Assembly: GCA_036245525.1 (NCBI GenBank)
Contig: BTPG01000008.1
Location: forward strand, 26,588,009-26,652,008
Reading direction: 5' to 3'
From: Semisulcospira habei
Lineage: Eukaryota; Mollusca; Gastropoda; Semisulcospiridae
Length of the DNA: 64,000 nt
Shown one piece after another: positions 9,701 through 19,739 of the stretch. Numbering within the stretch: the stretch's first letter is position 1; each line of letters opens with the position of its first letter. The notes below the pieces were generated by a model that was not told the DNA's origin, did not search any database, and saw only the letters and a program-made list of their open reading frames with translations. Made by a program: the position numbers and the translations under genes.

Positions 9701-12278
9701 ACTTGGAAGATACATTTCAGTACATTGAAATTTGTAATCGTTTCAGGACATGGTTGCTTTAGTCCTTTGGCTGTCGGTAGTGCTTTTTGTGGAGGTGATT
9801 CCTGCAGATGTCACCTCAACAAAACATGCTACCAACGGCCAAAGGGTTATCAGTTTATCACTGATTTGCATGTGTTTTCAGAGCGCCATACCAGAAAGAA
9901 ATGGCAGGTGTTCTGGTGTCGACAGTGGATGCCTTTCAGGGCGGGGAGAGAGACGTGATCATCCTGTCATGTGTGCGCTCGCACAGTATGGGATTCATTG
10001 ACAGTGACAAGTCAGTGAGGCTTGACTTTTTAGAAATTATAACTATTATTCACCTTATTATTATTTTTTTTAATCAGCTTTTTGAGATGATTGATCTTGT
10101 CAGGCCAAGACTGGTTATGGAAATATTTTTTTAAAGAACAACTGAACTTCTGGTTTTGTATTATCTTAACTCTTTTCATCCTGATACACCCATCACTTAA
10201 AATAAATTTGACTGATAGCCTGAGGCGCCAAGCTATTTTGGCACCACCCTTGAACTGAAACAGTTGAACTATCTCCTAGGCTGTAATGTAACCTTCACAG
10301 GACAATAAGCAAATTTTTTTTTCCAAAATCAGCTTTAGAATGTAATGGGTTAATTCTTAGGTTGAAGTGAATATTTCACTCAGATCATTTTGTTTTCTCT
10401 TCTAGGCGCATGAACGTGGCTCTAACCAGGGCGCGCCATCATTTACTGATTGTGGGTCACCAGCCCAACCTGTGTCGCAACAATCGCTGGGCGCAGGTCA
10501 TCGGCCACTGTCGAGGTTAGTTCCTCTGATGTTTTAGAACTATAGACTCAACTTTCTCGACCTGTGGGGGAATCTTTGGGCTACCTTCCCTACACTTACC
10601 AGGAATGTGCTGGTAGGTTCTTCTCTAGGAGAACACAACTATGCTGGTCTGTGATTTTGGACCTTACAGCTGAAGGCTGTAAGGTCCAAAATCACAGGCC
10701 TTCACACGGTTGTGTTTACACGAGACTGGTTTTCCTGTCTTTCTGTAGGTGTGGAAGGTGGCGTGGTGTCGGCAAGTCTGGCTGCCCGAGAAATGCAAAG
10801 CGTGTTGAATGCGGCATTGCAAGGTGTGGAATCTGGAGTGTCACAAGCACCATGGACCTCTTCCAGTTGTAATCCACCAGAGACTGGATGGAGAAAGAGA
10901 ACTTTTGAGAAACAGAAAACTCCTTCTCACACAGGTGAGAGTAGTAGTATGATTTTTGGTCGTTTTAGGGGATGAAATGTTTGTTACTATCACACGGTGG
11001 TTGAAAGGCCCACGACCGCCGCAACTGTTCAAAGATACACTTCTGTAACAGATGGTTACAAAACGCTATACACAGGTCTAGTTGTGGTTCATTTAGACAC
11101 AGGAGAATCCAGTTCAGCACATGTCATTTTGATATCAAGTAATTTGACAATGACTCTACTCCGTTCTATAAATACATAGCTTTCAGTACGAGAAACAGCT
11201 AAAAATAGATTGACGCTAACAGCTAGGCAGAATAAATAAGTGCGATTACGCGTGTGCTGCTACAGTTCATTAGGTGTGTCGACAAGGCATAACAAACTCA
11301 AATGGGGCTGAAATGTGTCTTCAAATTTACGCGTAATGGAACTTTAACCCTATCGCTGCCACTGGATGCAGGTTGTGTTTTTGAAATCATATTAAATTTG
11401 ATGTCAGAGATCCACTACCGTGAAAGGAACATCGATACAAAGTGTTTTCAACAAAAGGTATAGATCCGCATAAGCCCCCACATCTATGGGGGCTCATGAG
11501 GATCTATGCCTCTTGCAGCTGGGTGGTGTTAACCCTTTTAGCCCCGGATCCCTACAGCAGGAGATGGCTTGACCATGATAATTCAAGGGTAGTGCCAGAT
11601 TAGCTTGGTGCCTTCAGGCGCCCAGCTAATCTGGCACTACCCTTGAATTATCATGGTCAAGCCATCTCCTGCAACTGGTACATAGTCGTTAGGCAACACC
11701 TCCAAATTTGAGAAATGGGACCTTGGGGCTAAAAGGGTTAAATTCTCTCAGCAGTGAAGAGATGAAGAAAGCAATGCCCCCTTCTATCAGAATCTGCGGA
11801 ATTAAACCCAGTTGGGCTCATCAGTTGCACAGTTCCATCAGTAGTGACTTGTGTGGGTTCGAATTGGAACAATGAGCTTTTAATTCCTGCAGACTTTGGT
11901 AGAAGGGGATCTTGTTTTGTACATGTACTTTACTCTGCGCCTTTATTTTCACGCTTTCCCAGGCTTTTATTTTACATCTTTCTTCTTTCTTTTTTCTCAG
12001 AGGCCATGACGCACTCACCCATTCAAGTGTCTTCCAGCGAAGATCTGCCCGACATACAAGCATCTCCAACACCCATCTCATCAACACTTGTGAATGACGA
12101 CAAAAATCAGCCAACACAGACAGAAATGACTGAAGAAGTGTCCTTGGTGCGGCAAGATTCTGATGTGTCTTCTCCAGTCATGGCGGCAAAGTCGAAACGT
12201 TTAAGGGCAAAGCCATTGGTAATTGAAGACGACGGCATCAGTTCTGATAGTAGTGACTTTCTGCCTGACGGCCTGTGA
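6503..12278 (+). CDS. ZGRF1: ZGRF1-like SF1 helicase, five 3'-terminal exons
   Basis: Five exons (6503-6714, 9882-10010, 10406-10515, 10749-10934, 12001-12278) join with consistent phase and GT/AG borders into the C-terminal end of a superfamily 1, UPF1-like helicase. The helicase core contributes VITLYKAQ, the motif V segment VSTVDAFQGGERD and the motif VI segment RMNVALTRARHHLLIVG, with FIDSD between them. Of the family, ZGRF1 (a 5'-3' DNA helicase that supports RAD51-dependent repair) fits best by the wording around motif VI and by the short distance from motif IV to motif V; SETX, MOV10 or IGHMBP2 fit less well. After the core comes a serine/acid-rich tail ending in DSSDFLPDGL and a TGA stop. 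The rest of the gene lies left of the window. The introns are full of mobile DNA. Confidence 0.75.
6826..7615 (-). repeat. Interspersed repeat copy 1, carrying an inserted MITE
   Basis: 6826-6958 and 7382-7615 are the reverse complement of the two halves of 8085-8465. The inner part 6959-7381 is a separate insert. The repeat family occurs three times within this gene's introns. I do not recognise its class. Confidence 0.65.
6959..7381. mobile_element. MITE with 35-bp inverted ends
   Basis: The ends at 6959-6993 and 7347-7381 are inverted copies (starting GTGACCCTCTCTCAC). It sits inside copy 1 of the interspersed repeat, since the other two copies lack it. It has no coding capacity. A short ATTT-type duplication flanks it. 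Confidence 0.6.
7799..8007. mobile_element. TTAA-flanked hairpin MITE
   Basis: TTAA is present on both sides (7795-7798, 8008-8011), with ends related to CCCTTTTAGCCCC. The centre is a long near-perfect hairpin around GGCGCCTGAAGGCGCC. TTAA target duplications with CCC/GGG ends suggest a piggyBac-type non-autonomous element. Confidence 0.6.
8085..8465 (+). repeat. Interspersed repeat copy 2
   Basis: Uninterrupted copy of the roughly 390-bp repeat family, inverted relative to copy 1. It holds the recognisable segment GTACGAGAAACAGCTAAAAA. Confidence 0.65.
8726..9217 (+). pseudogene. Penelope-like ORF remnant with GIY-YIG endonuclease
   Basis: An open frame without its N-terminus. It begins with NLRDHLVHSSLR, then a cysteine cluster (THPCQQPHCKACPY, later CQSSDIVYVISCSHCPK), then the GIY-YIG core MLYVGETYRTLPERCEEH and FADRLGTYHPRGLN before a TAG stop. 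This order is typical of Penelope-like elements, where the endonuclease nicks the target for reverse transcription. The reverse transcriptase part is absent. The stretch reads open with no stop, so the truncation may be recent. Confidence 0.75.
9537..9590 (+). ncRNA. Hammerhead-ribozyme-like motif in Penelope terminal repeat
   Basis: The core reads CCTGAGGAAGGATC-TTT-GATCCGAAACGTC: a CUGANGA box, a GGATC/GATCC stem II, then GAAAC and GUC. Stem III would be only AC/GU, as expected of the dimer-acting hammerheads reported in Penelope elements. One extra A sits between CUGANGA and stem II and stem I is weak, so cleavage activity is doubtful. The inverted copy is at about 8604-8657. Confidence 0.45.
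9882..10010 (+). CDS. ZGRF1: ZGRF1-like exon (helicase motif V)
   Basis: The acceptor is TGTGTTTTCAG ending at 9881; the donor is GTCAGT at 10011. The first base completes the codon left by the exon at 6503. It encodes LVSTVDAFQGGERDVIILSC, the nucleotide-binding motif V of SF1 helicases, and ends inside the lysine codon after FIDSD. Confidence 0.85.
10406..10515 (+). CDS. ZGRF1: ZGRF1-like exon (helicase motif VI)
   Basis: The acceptor is TCTCTTCTAG ending at 10405; the donor is GTTAGT at 10516. It encodes RMNVALTRARHHLLIVGHQ, which holds the arginine finger of motif VI, and then a tryptophan-containing end of the RecA2 domain. Confidence 0.85.
10653..10698. repeat. Perfect 20-bp hairpin in helicase intron
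   Basis: GTGATTTTGGACCTTACAGC at 10651-10670 pairs perfectly with 10676-10695, with a 5-nt loop. It lies 50 bp before the acceptor at 10748. Confidence 0.6.
10749..10934 (+). CDS. ZGRF1: ZGRF1-like exon (post-helicase region)
   Basis: The acceptor is CTTTCTGTAG ending at 10748; the donor is GTGAGA at 10935. The frame continues from motif VI. The encoded stretch is short of recognisable domains; it begins GVEGGVVSASLAAREMQ and becomes polar. Confidence 0.7.
11007..11347 (+). repeat. Interspersed repeat copy 3
   Basis: Same family and orientation as 8085-8465, with small deletions. It is followed immediately by a TTAA-flanked MITE. Confidence 0.6.
11348..11528. mobile_element. TTAA-flanked repeat, second type
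   Basis: Starts CCCTATCGCTGCCACTGG after TTAA (11344-11347) and ends at TTAA (11529-11532), which it shares with the next MITE. It contains GGGGGCTCATGAGGATCTATGCCTC, a phrase that recurs near 14935 and 56698. Confidence 0.5.
11533..11737. mobile_element. TTAA-flanked hairpin MITE
   Basis: TTAA on both sides, ends CCCTTTTAGCCCC and GGGGCTAAAAGGG, and a central hairpin of about 110 nt around TTCAGGCGCC with arms that match almost perfectly. Confidence 0.7.
12001..12278 (+). CDS. ZGRF1: ZGRF1-like terminal exon
   Basis: The acceptor is a strong pyrimidine tract ending TTTTTTCTCAG at 12000. It encodes about 92 residues, serine- and acid-rich, with a basic patch AAKSKRLRAKP that could act as a nuclear localisation signal, and stops with TGA at 12276-12278. 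No clear polyadenylation signal was seen close behind. Confidence 0.7.
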
Positions 12279-12732
12279 TTTCTGCTTTGACAAGAAGAAA
12301 TTCTGAAACTTGGTATGACCAAAGACAGTATATTATACCGTCTTTGGTGTGATGCTCTGAGGACCGTCTTACAGTTCACGAGACATACTGACCATGTCAG
12401 TTCAAGGGTGGTGCCAGAATAGCCTGGCGCTTCCTGTCATGGTTGATTGGTCTTCTGTTAGGTGATGATGCATTAAAGAGTGTGCGACAGCTCTTTCACT
12501 TCCAAGATAGGATAAGACATACTTTATTGTCCACAGAAGTGGAAAATTGTGGAAACCACAAGAGATGTGCGGACACAAGCCATGGTGTAGTATTTTTCTT
12601 CTTATTTTTTCACTTTTTTATGCATACCATACTGACTCTTTGATTGGCTTGAGACTATTGCAGGTTCAGCACTGCCCGAGGAACTCGATGAATTCTTGAG
12701 GGATGAGTTTATTACCTTGTTCATCACCTTAA

Positions 12733-12916
12733 CCCATTTAACCAGATGCATTTACCCAGCAACTTTGTACCAGCTGTAGGAGATAGGTCGACCATGATAA
12801 TTCAAGGGTAGTGCCAGATGAGCTTGGCGCCTTCAGGCGCCAAGCTCATCTGGCACTACCCTTGAATTATCATGGTCGACCTATCTCCTGCTGTTGGGCA
12901 TTGGGCCTAAATGGGT
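12733..12916. mobile_element. TTAA-flanked hairpin MITE
   Basis: TTAA at 12729-12732 and 12917-12920. The central hairpin (about 12790-12890) is nearly perfect, with CTTGGCGCCTTCAGGCGCC at its tip. It lies just downstream of the helicase stop codon. Confidence 0.65.
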
Positions 12917-13657
12917 TTAAACGGGCACAGCCTAAGATTCTTAAGGTCACAGGTTGCCAAAAGCTTTTGTCGGGATTCAGGATACCTACCCACTTAGTGA
13001 CCACCTTACTGTCCCACCAGATGTGTTTTTTCCATACGTGAAGAAACCCCGACAGTTTTGAGTAAAGTTAACCTGTCTAACAAAGCCTCAGCGAACAGGC
13101 CGGTGTCCAAACTGATGCACCGATCACGTCGACCTGCAACACACTGTTCTCTAGGGAATAGTAAAGAGATCAGTTGCTACTTATCTTATCAGCAAAGAAG
13201 GAATGTGCTGAACATCTCTATACTTGTTTGGTTATTTTGAAGAAGGGTATTTACCCGAAATATTAATAAATTGTGTTGTAATTGTCTTTCCCAAGCGTGT
13301 TTCTTTCTCTTTTGGGTTCTTCTCTGCATTTTTCTTTCAGCGCCAGAGCAGCAACGGTACACACAGCCCCAAAGTACGGGTGATGATAGCTGAACTAAAC
13401 AAGAAAACAAAAACTCTAGCAACTTTTGGGGACATGAAGACTGTAGCAACTGTATGTGGTGGAGAGGCCATGATAGTTCCAGGGTAGTGCCAGAGTAGCA
13501 TAGCATCAATGACGCCAGGCTAATCTGGCACCATCAGCACCTATCCATCTTCCGCTGCAGTGTTCTTAGCACCCACGCCCCCCCCCCCCCCCCCACCACC
13601 CCCCCCAATTCTCAAATTGTGGAGTTGTCACTGAATGACCGTGTAACAATACAGGCG

Positions 13658-13767
13658 ATCGATTGACCATAACTAATCGACCATAATTCAAGGGTGGTGC
13701 CAGATTAGCTTGGTGCCATTAGTCGCCAAGCTAATCTGGCACTACCCTTGAATTATGACCGATCACC
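13658..13767. repeat. Hairpin MITE core, same family
   Basis: An inverted repeat with the shared arm TTCAAGGGTGGTGCCAGATT and its partner ending at 13752. The outer TTAA ends are missing. A weaker relic of the same core is at about 13466-13540. Confidence 0.55.
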
Positions 13768-14173
13768 TTGTGTAGTGTCGGGCCAATACACTGGAAGATG
13801 AGTGAAAGAAATGGGCAGTGCGAACACACAATAAATTATGTTTACACTTGAAACACCAGAATAAAACTGAAACCATTCCGTGCCCTTTTATTGTCCCAAA
13901 ATGTCATACATCACAGCAAAAGTTACATTCAGCAAAGCACCAGACACGATCACAGCTCATAAATTAAGCCTTAGGCTGTCAGCAGCACTTTTTGTCACGG
14001 TAATGCCTCGACAGAATGCACTACCGACAGCCGAAGAGTTTTTACACACGCACAGTATTTCTCTTGATCGCAAAGCAATCGATGCCAACACTGACCAAAT
14101 TACCAATCAATGGCAACATTCAAGCAACTATATCACTGAAGCCAAAAGTAATAATATGTAACTATGAGTTATT

Positions 14174-14383
14174 TTACCCCATTTAGCCCCGAGTCCCTAC
14201 AGCAGGTGATGGATTGATCATGATAATTCAAGGGTAGTGCCAGATTAGCTTGGCGCCTGAAGGCGCCAAGCTAATCTGGCACTACCCTTGAATTATCATG
14301 ATCAATCCATCTTCTGCAACTGGTAGAGTCATTAGGCAACATCTCTGAAGTTTGAGAAATGGTATCTTGGGGGTAAAAGGGCA
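14174..14383. mobile_element. Hairpin MITE, same family
   Basis: Has the CCCCATTTAGCCCC and GGGGGTAAAAGGG ends and the long perfect hairpin around GGCGCCTGAAGGCGCC. The flanking tetranucleotide is degraded. Confidence 0.6.
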
Positions 14384-14459
14384 ACTCTTTCGAGACGTGC
14401 TGCATCCGGATTCGCAGCTTTACGCCGCAAATCCGGATGCAGCACGTCTCGAAAGAGTT
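14383..14459. repeat. Perfect 30-bp hairpin
   Basis: Arms 14383-14412 and 14430-14459 are perfect inverted copies (AACTCTTTCGAGACGTGCTG at the outer side). It abuts the previous MITE and has TTAA at its right edge. Confidence 0.65.
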
Positions 14460-14984
14460 AAACAAAAAACGTAATCAAAGGCGAGTTGCAGTTTTCCTCA
14501 GAACATGCTCGCTGTGATGGAGGTGAGGACTCGTACAAGTGTACATCAATCACGCTGGCGTTTTGAGACACAGCTTCATAGTTTGTATACTCCATGACTT
14601 CTACAAGAGCTTAGATATGACGATTCATTTACATCCAACAAAACTGACAGCATATTCCCTCTGCAGAGTTCTCAATATATAAAGGACCCATACACATACG
14701 TCGGCAGTATCAGTTGAAAACACCGATTTATGCTTTAACAAAAAATAAAATAACAGCACGATTGTCTCCAACAGGGGCACCTATAAAGAAGCTGTATTCT
14801 TAACCCTTTCCCTGCCACTGTACATATATTGTATTTCTGAAATCTTTGTTCATTCAACGCCAAAATCCACAACTGTCCAAGGAACATAAATACAAATTGC
14901 TCGCAGCAAGACAGATCATGAGCCCCGCAACTGCAGGGGCTCATGAAGATCTAGGTCTCTTGCAGCTAGATTGTGTTCAGTATT

Positions 14985-15990
14985 TCTCCAAATTGACGAG
15001 GTTAAAGCTGAGAAACAGTAAAAAAAACTCCGCCCCGCACGTGTTTTTAAAAAAACTTTGCAGGACCCAGCGAGGGCCCCGTCTTCGTGAACGTTCGGCT
15101 AACTTCGGCAAACCGGTTTGCAACTCGGTTGACTGAGTTTTCAACTGCGTTTGTCGTGCTGGCAAAACTCCCGTGAAAAAGACAGGCCACTTCCTGTATG
15201 CAGCGAGTGGGCACCGCGATCACTGATCTAAACCAGCGATATTTTTACTGATATCAACAGTAGCAGACGACACTCAACCACCCGACGGACAGAGCAGGCC
15301 ATTTGTGTCTTGCCTGGACGCACACTGGATATGGACCAGGCCGAGCTATCCGTAAGTTACACAGCACAGCCTGAAGCTTTATTCGATATTGGAAGGGTGA
15401 GGAAGGAGGGGTTATTTGTCGTTTTGTGTTATATCTTTTCATCTGGAGTGGCCTACAGCAAATTTTTTTCTCCATACGAAGGGCAGCTACTAAAAATCAG
15501 CTTGACCCATGGCGACCTTGTATCTTTTGGCATCTATGTAAACAGTCGTTGGTTGGTTGTACATCACAATGCTTCTTTATTTATTTATATTAGCCTATAT
15601 TGGACTGGAGGTACGTGTTGAACAAATTCGTTCACAACTACAAAGTGTCAGGAGTCATACTTACAGCATGTACAGCCGTACATTCTGCCATCATAGTCCC
15701 CAGCGCGTAAAATCCGTGTCTGTCGGTCAATTTCAAAGTGTCACAGAATCGTCTGCTGTTGTCCGATCTGCTAATCGCGATGATTTCCGTGCAACAGGAA
15801 GTGGTCTGTCGTTTTCCGAGAGTTTTGCAAGCTCGGGATACGCAGTTGCCAACACCGTCAACTGAGTTACGAACCGATTTGACCCACTTAGGGGCAGGGC
15901 CCAAGCTGGGTCCTGTAGTCTTTTTAAAACACGCGCTGGGCGGGTTTTTCTTATTGCACCTCAGCTTTAATGACAGTCAGTCACTTCCAA
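14985..15990. mobile_element. Non-autonomous element with long inverted arms
   Basis: About 250-290 bp at 14985-15275 is repeated in inverted form at about 15745-15990, with roughly 75-80 percent agreement judged by eye (for example GGACCCAGCGAGGGCCCCGT against its partner near 15905). The middle (15276-15744) has no recognisable gene. No target duplication was established. Confidence 0.5.
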
Positions 15991-16263
15991 GAGGAAGAAG
16001 GCGAACACTACAGTCAAGCTGATAAGGGTGAGAACCAACATGTTTAAACCACTTGCTGTGAAAGCATTTCTGCAGTTCAATCCTACACTGTCCGATAATG
16101 GCATCTATGAGACACACTGGTTACCTGCTTTGATTCACAACATGTAGCAGATCGAAGGATGTAACCTATATTCCTGTGAGGAAGATGTTTTCTGATTAAC
16201 CCTTGGTAACTTTCCTCAGAAACAAACTGAGTGCAAGCATCATGCAGTAGACTGGCATATTAA

Positions 16264-16345
16264 CCCTTTTCGTGTCAGAAGAGGTTTTAGTTTTGATCCC
16301 TGCAGGAATCATCATGACTAAAACCACTACCGACACCCAAAGGGA
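16264..16345. repeat. Hairpin after TTAA
   Basis: TTAACCCTTTTCGTGTC opens it and the mirrored GACACCCAAAGGG closes it, with GAGGTTTTAGTTTTGATCCC paired across a CTGCAG centre. A related hairpin is at about 9770-9842. Confidence 0.5.
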
Positions 16346-16691
16346 TAAACACTTGTCAAGATGCCATCACAACTGCAGCACCACTCACGAGGGTTGTCAA
16401 ACGATGGTACCAGACAGCCTGCCTGTCAGGTGGGGCTTCACAGACAAAACAAAAGCACCATATATGAAGACAGTGCAGCCTACACAGCCAAGACCTTCAA
16501 AATAATGGTGAAGAAAATTGAGGCTGGCAGACTGGCACTGTTCAATGGCCAACATACAACTGTTAAGACTTTTGTGGATTTGCTGTATGGGGCATGCATG
16601 TATGTGTGTTTTTGCTTTGTTACCAACATGTGATCGTTGGCTACTTACCAGAAATTCAGCATTATGTGGCAATAACTTCGAAAGCAAAACA

Positions 16692-16975
16692 TTGAGATCG
16701 CATTAGAAAACTACTATGCTGTCGACTATGTGGATCGCTTCTACATTGGCAGAGTGATTTCAGCAGAGGGCGAAGGATTCTGGAAGGTGAAATTTCTCCA
16801 TCAGCATTCAGTAGATTGTGTGCTGCATTTCCAGTGGCCCAAGCGACGTGACACTGACATCGTGCACAACAGCTGCATTTTCTTTGGACCAATCTACCCG
16901 AGCGGATGCTTGGATTACACTGTGGACAATATTGCCGACATTGTCAGTGCTTTCAAAGCTAGGAATGGAAATTGA
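16692..16975 (+). pseudogene. Conserved transposon-associated ORF fragment
   Basis: An open stretch that encodes YYAVDYVDRFYIGRVISAEG, KVKFLHQ, FQWPKRRDTDIV and IFFGPIYPSG, then stops at 16973-16975. The pattern of an aromatic/GRV stretch, F-x-WP and D-x-V followed by an I-F-x-x-P segment is, from general knowledge, common at the C-terminus of uncharacterised ORFs linked to repeats in molluscs and cnidarians. I cannot name a function. No start codon belongs clearly to it, so it may be an exon or a relic. Confidence 0.35.
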
Positions 16976-17814
16976 TTTCTACCTTGCCAATGGCAGACTG
17001 TCTCAGTATCGGTATTTGAAGCATTACCTTGCCAGGCAGGCTGACCGAGTGCTATCGGGACTCTCTCAGGGTGTCGTGTCAGTTACTAACAGGATAACCC
17101 TAGTGACAGTACTAAGCAAGTCAATTTCATTTTATTTATTTCATTAAAATGTGTCCATTAACATACATTCAACTCAAAATGTTGTTCTACTTGTTGATGT
17201 TTAGCAATCCTTCATGATTACAAAATAAATTTGCATACTTTTTATATTACGAGTGTGTAAAGTTCTTAAGAAATGAAAAATAATGGGAGTTTTTCACAGC
17301 TTTTTCAAGTATTTTTTTTGGGTGAGAAACCAAGTTATTAAAGATTTGTTGTTTATGAAGCATTCCTTTCCAGTCAGGCTGTTCGTTGCAACCGGGACTG
17401 TGATTCTCTCAGATGTCATGTCAGTTACCGGAGTTTGCACCTCTTGAAGACAACATAGTAAATTATCTCCTTAAAACAATTATGAATGCATCAACTTTTT
17501 TCATTTTACTTGTTAACTAACTGTATTAAACTGCTCAAATGTTTACCAGTTCAGAAAATTCTGAGAGTTACCAATGTCACTTCAATTATTTGTGTTTTCT
17601 GATTCATGTCAGTTACCGGAAACATCTTATCTAGAGACATGCTAAAATGTTTTGCCTGGATTTTTTTTTTTACATACGTGTCCACTAATATGCATTTAAC
17701 TTGAAATGTACTGTTATATGAGAATAAAAAAAGAATTTGCTGAAACATGCTTGTTTTATTAAAAAAAAAAAGTGGTGTCCAAATGTCCTGTCAGTTACCG
17801 TGGAATTGCCCCGA

Positions 17815-18690
17815 TACAATTTACCGCGTTGTCATGACAGCCTGTAATGTCATACAGATGACACAATTAACCTTAAAGGAGAGAATGACGACGTCATTAA
17901 CATAATATCCTGTCGATAATATGTATTGGATTTGAAAAGTTGGTTGAAAAGTCTGCACTTGATTCTGACACAATATGTTCACGTGCTACTGCCAAGACTT
18001 CTGTGGATTTGCTGTGCAGGACATGCATTTGTGAAAGTGTGTGCGTGTGTGCAGATCACGGTTTTGCTTTGTCACCAAAATGTGATACAATTTACTGTGT
18101 TGTCATGACAGCCTGTAATGTCATACAGATGACATATTTAACCTTAAAGAATTAAAAATGAATCCGACGTCAACAAATCCCGTCAATTTCATGTACTTGT
18201 ATGTGTTGGATTTAAATAGTTTAAAACTCTGTACTTGATTCTGACACACTAATGTTCATATGCTACTGCTAAGACTAATGTGGATTTGCTGCGCAGGACA
18301 TGCATGTGTGCGAGTGTGTATGTGTACAGAGCGCGTTTTGGCTTTGTTACACCAACATGTGATACAATTTACTGTGTTGTCATGATCAGCCTGTAATGTC
18401 ATGCAGATGACAAATAACCTAAAAGAATTAAAGAGAATTCATTTGACATCAGTAACATATCGTGTTGGATTTGAAAAGTTTGTTTAAATGTCTGTACATG
18501 ATTCTGACACAATATGTTCATGTGCTACTGTTAAGACTTATGTGGATATGCTGTGCTGGACATGCATGTGTGTGGATCATTGTTGCTTTGTTACCAACAT
18601 GTGTTATAATTTACTGTGTTGTCACAAGGACAGCCTGTAATACGTCATACTGATGACATAATTTACCTTCAAGAATAAATGACACAATGA
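17815..18690. repeat. Tandem repeat, about 3 units of 244-279 bp
   Basis: The phrase CAGCCTGTAATGTCAT(A/G)CAGATG recurs at about 17838, 18108, 18387 and, degraded, 18631. Each unit also repeats TGATTCTGACACA and GGATTTGCTGTGCAGGACATGCAT. A partial related copy is at 16546-16640. Confidence 0.7.
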
Positions 18691-18831
18691 CCTCATTACG
18701 TATATTTCTTGCTTTAAATACTAGGGAGTTTTGACTCCTCAGGACCTTCTTTTCTGACCAGCCTTTATTTCTGGCCAACCTTTATCATGATGACTGAACC
18801 ATAAAAAGAAGAGACCGACTATGTTACCCAC

Positions 18832-18915
18832 TGTGTGACAGACAGGGGCCAACGCTTTAATTTGGCGCCATGATCACAACGCCAAATCAAAGAGTTGGCC
18901 CCTGTCTGTCACACA
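18832..18915. repeat. 36-bp hairpin
   Basis: Arms 18832-18867 and 18880-18915 are inverted copies with two mismatches (outer end TGTGTGACAGACAGGGGCC) and a 12-nt loop. Confidence 0.65.
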
Positions 18916-19236
18916 TTGGCCATGTCACCAGTAAAAAGATGCCTACGACTACAGTTAACTGGAACAAACAGCATGGCTGAATCCCTACGCGCTACGTGGC
19001 ACGTTAGAACTATCCAAAATGACATCACACCGTCAGGTTGGAAAACTCGCCACCTTCCACCTGAACACTTTGACACCAACCAGTTAGTAAGGTTTAACGC
19101 CAAGTAGGCAACGAAGGCCATCTCATGGCAAGAAAGGTAAAAGTATGGTCAGCCAGAATCTGTGAAAAGTCCTAAAACATGATGTAAAGATATTTTAAAA
19201 GCATACTTGACTAAAAAAAAATAATTTTTTTCTAAA

Positions 19237-19735
19237 ATGTATTTTTTTGAAAAAACATTACCGATGACATTAATGTCTGGAAGTGTCTACTACTTAATCA
19301 ATTTCAGCCTAAGAACCTGTTGTGTTCCTACACAACCCGGGAGGCACTCGGGGAACCCCTGCCCATCTGGTCACGCACCACCTGGCCCAATCAGTCGTTC
19401 TACTTAGCTCATGCTGTTCAGACGTGTGTAGCCTACAGGACCTGGACCGGTTTTCACCAGTTCTTACAGGGCCGGTCGCCTTTGGTTTACCGTGTTCCTT
19501 GGACTTTGTGCGCTTTTGTGTTCCCTTGTGTGCTTTGGATTACGGTGCTTCTGGGGGGGGGGGGGGGGGGGGGGGCTGTGGTTTCTGGCTCTCCTCTCCG
19601 TGCTGTTTTTCGGTGGTTGAGTGTAGACTTCGAGTCACAGACCCACCCTGGACTTCTTCCGCCGACGCTCGCTGTGGGTACCATGGAGGTTCCTTCCCCC
19701 GTCCCCGCAACTCAGGAGAGGTAAGGTATCGGTCC
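19237..19735 (+). mobile_element. Possible DIRS-like 5' end fragment
   Basis: The segment AACATTACCGATGACATTAATG resembles the DIRS leader at 42168-42185 and the DIRS ends at 42 and 5496. A G-run (19553-19575) and a short ATG stretch with a GTAAGG donor-like site (19683-19726) follow. It is only a fragment. Confidence 0.35.
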
Positions 19736-19739
19736 CAAC

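Larger units (their letters stand above)
12279..14984. other. Gene-free stretch downstream of helicase
   Basis: Beyond the MITEs listed, this holds a C-run at 13578-13594, short repeats and no ORF I can support. An open stretch with a good acceptor at about 13340 could be an alternative exon but has no recognisable content. Confidence 0.4.

Noticed and set aside
13344..13487. Possible extra helicase exon after the stop codon
   Set aside because: The acceptor is good, but the preceding exon already ends in a stop and the encoded sequence has no recognisable content.
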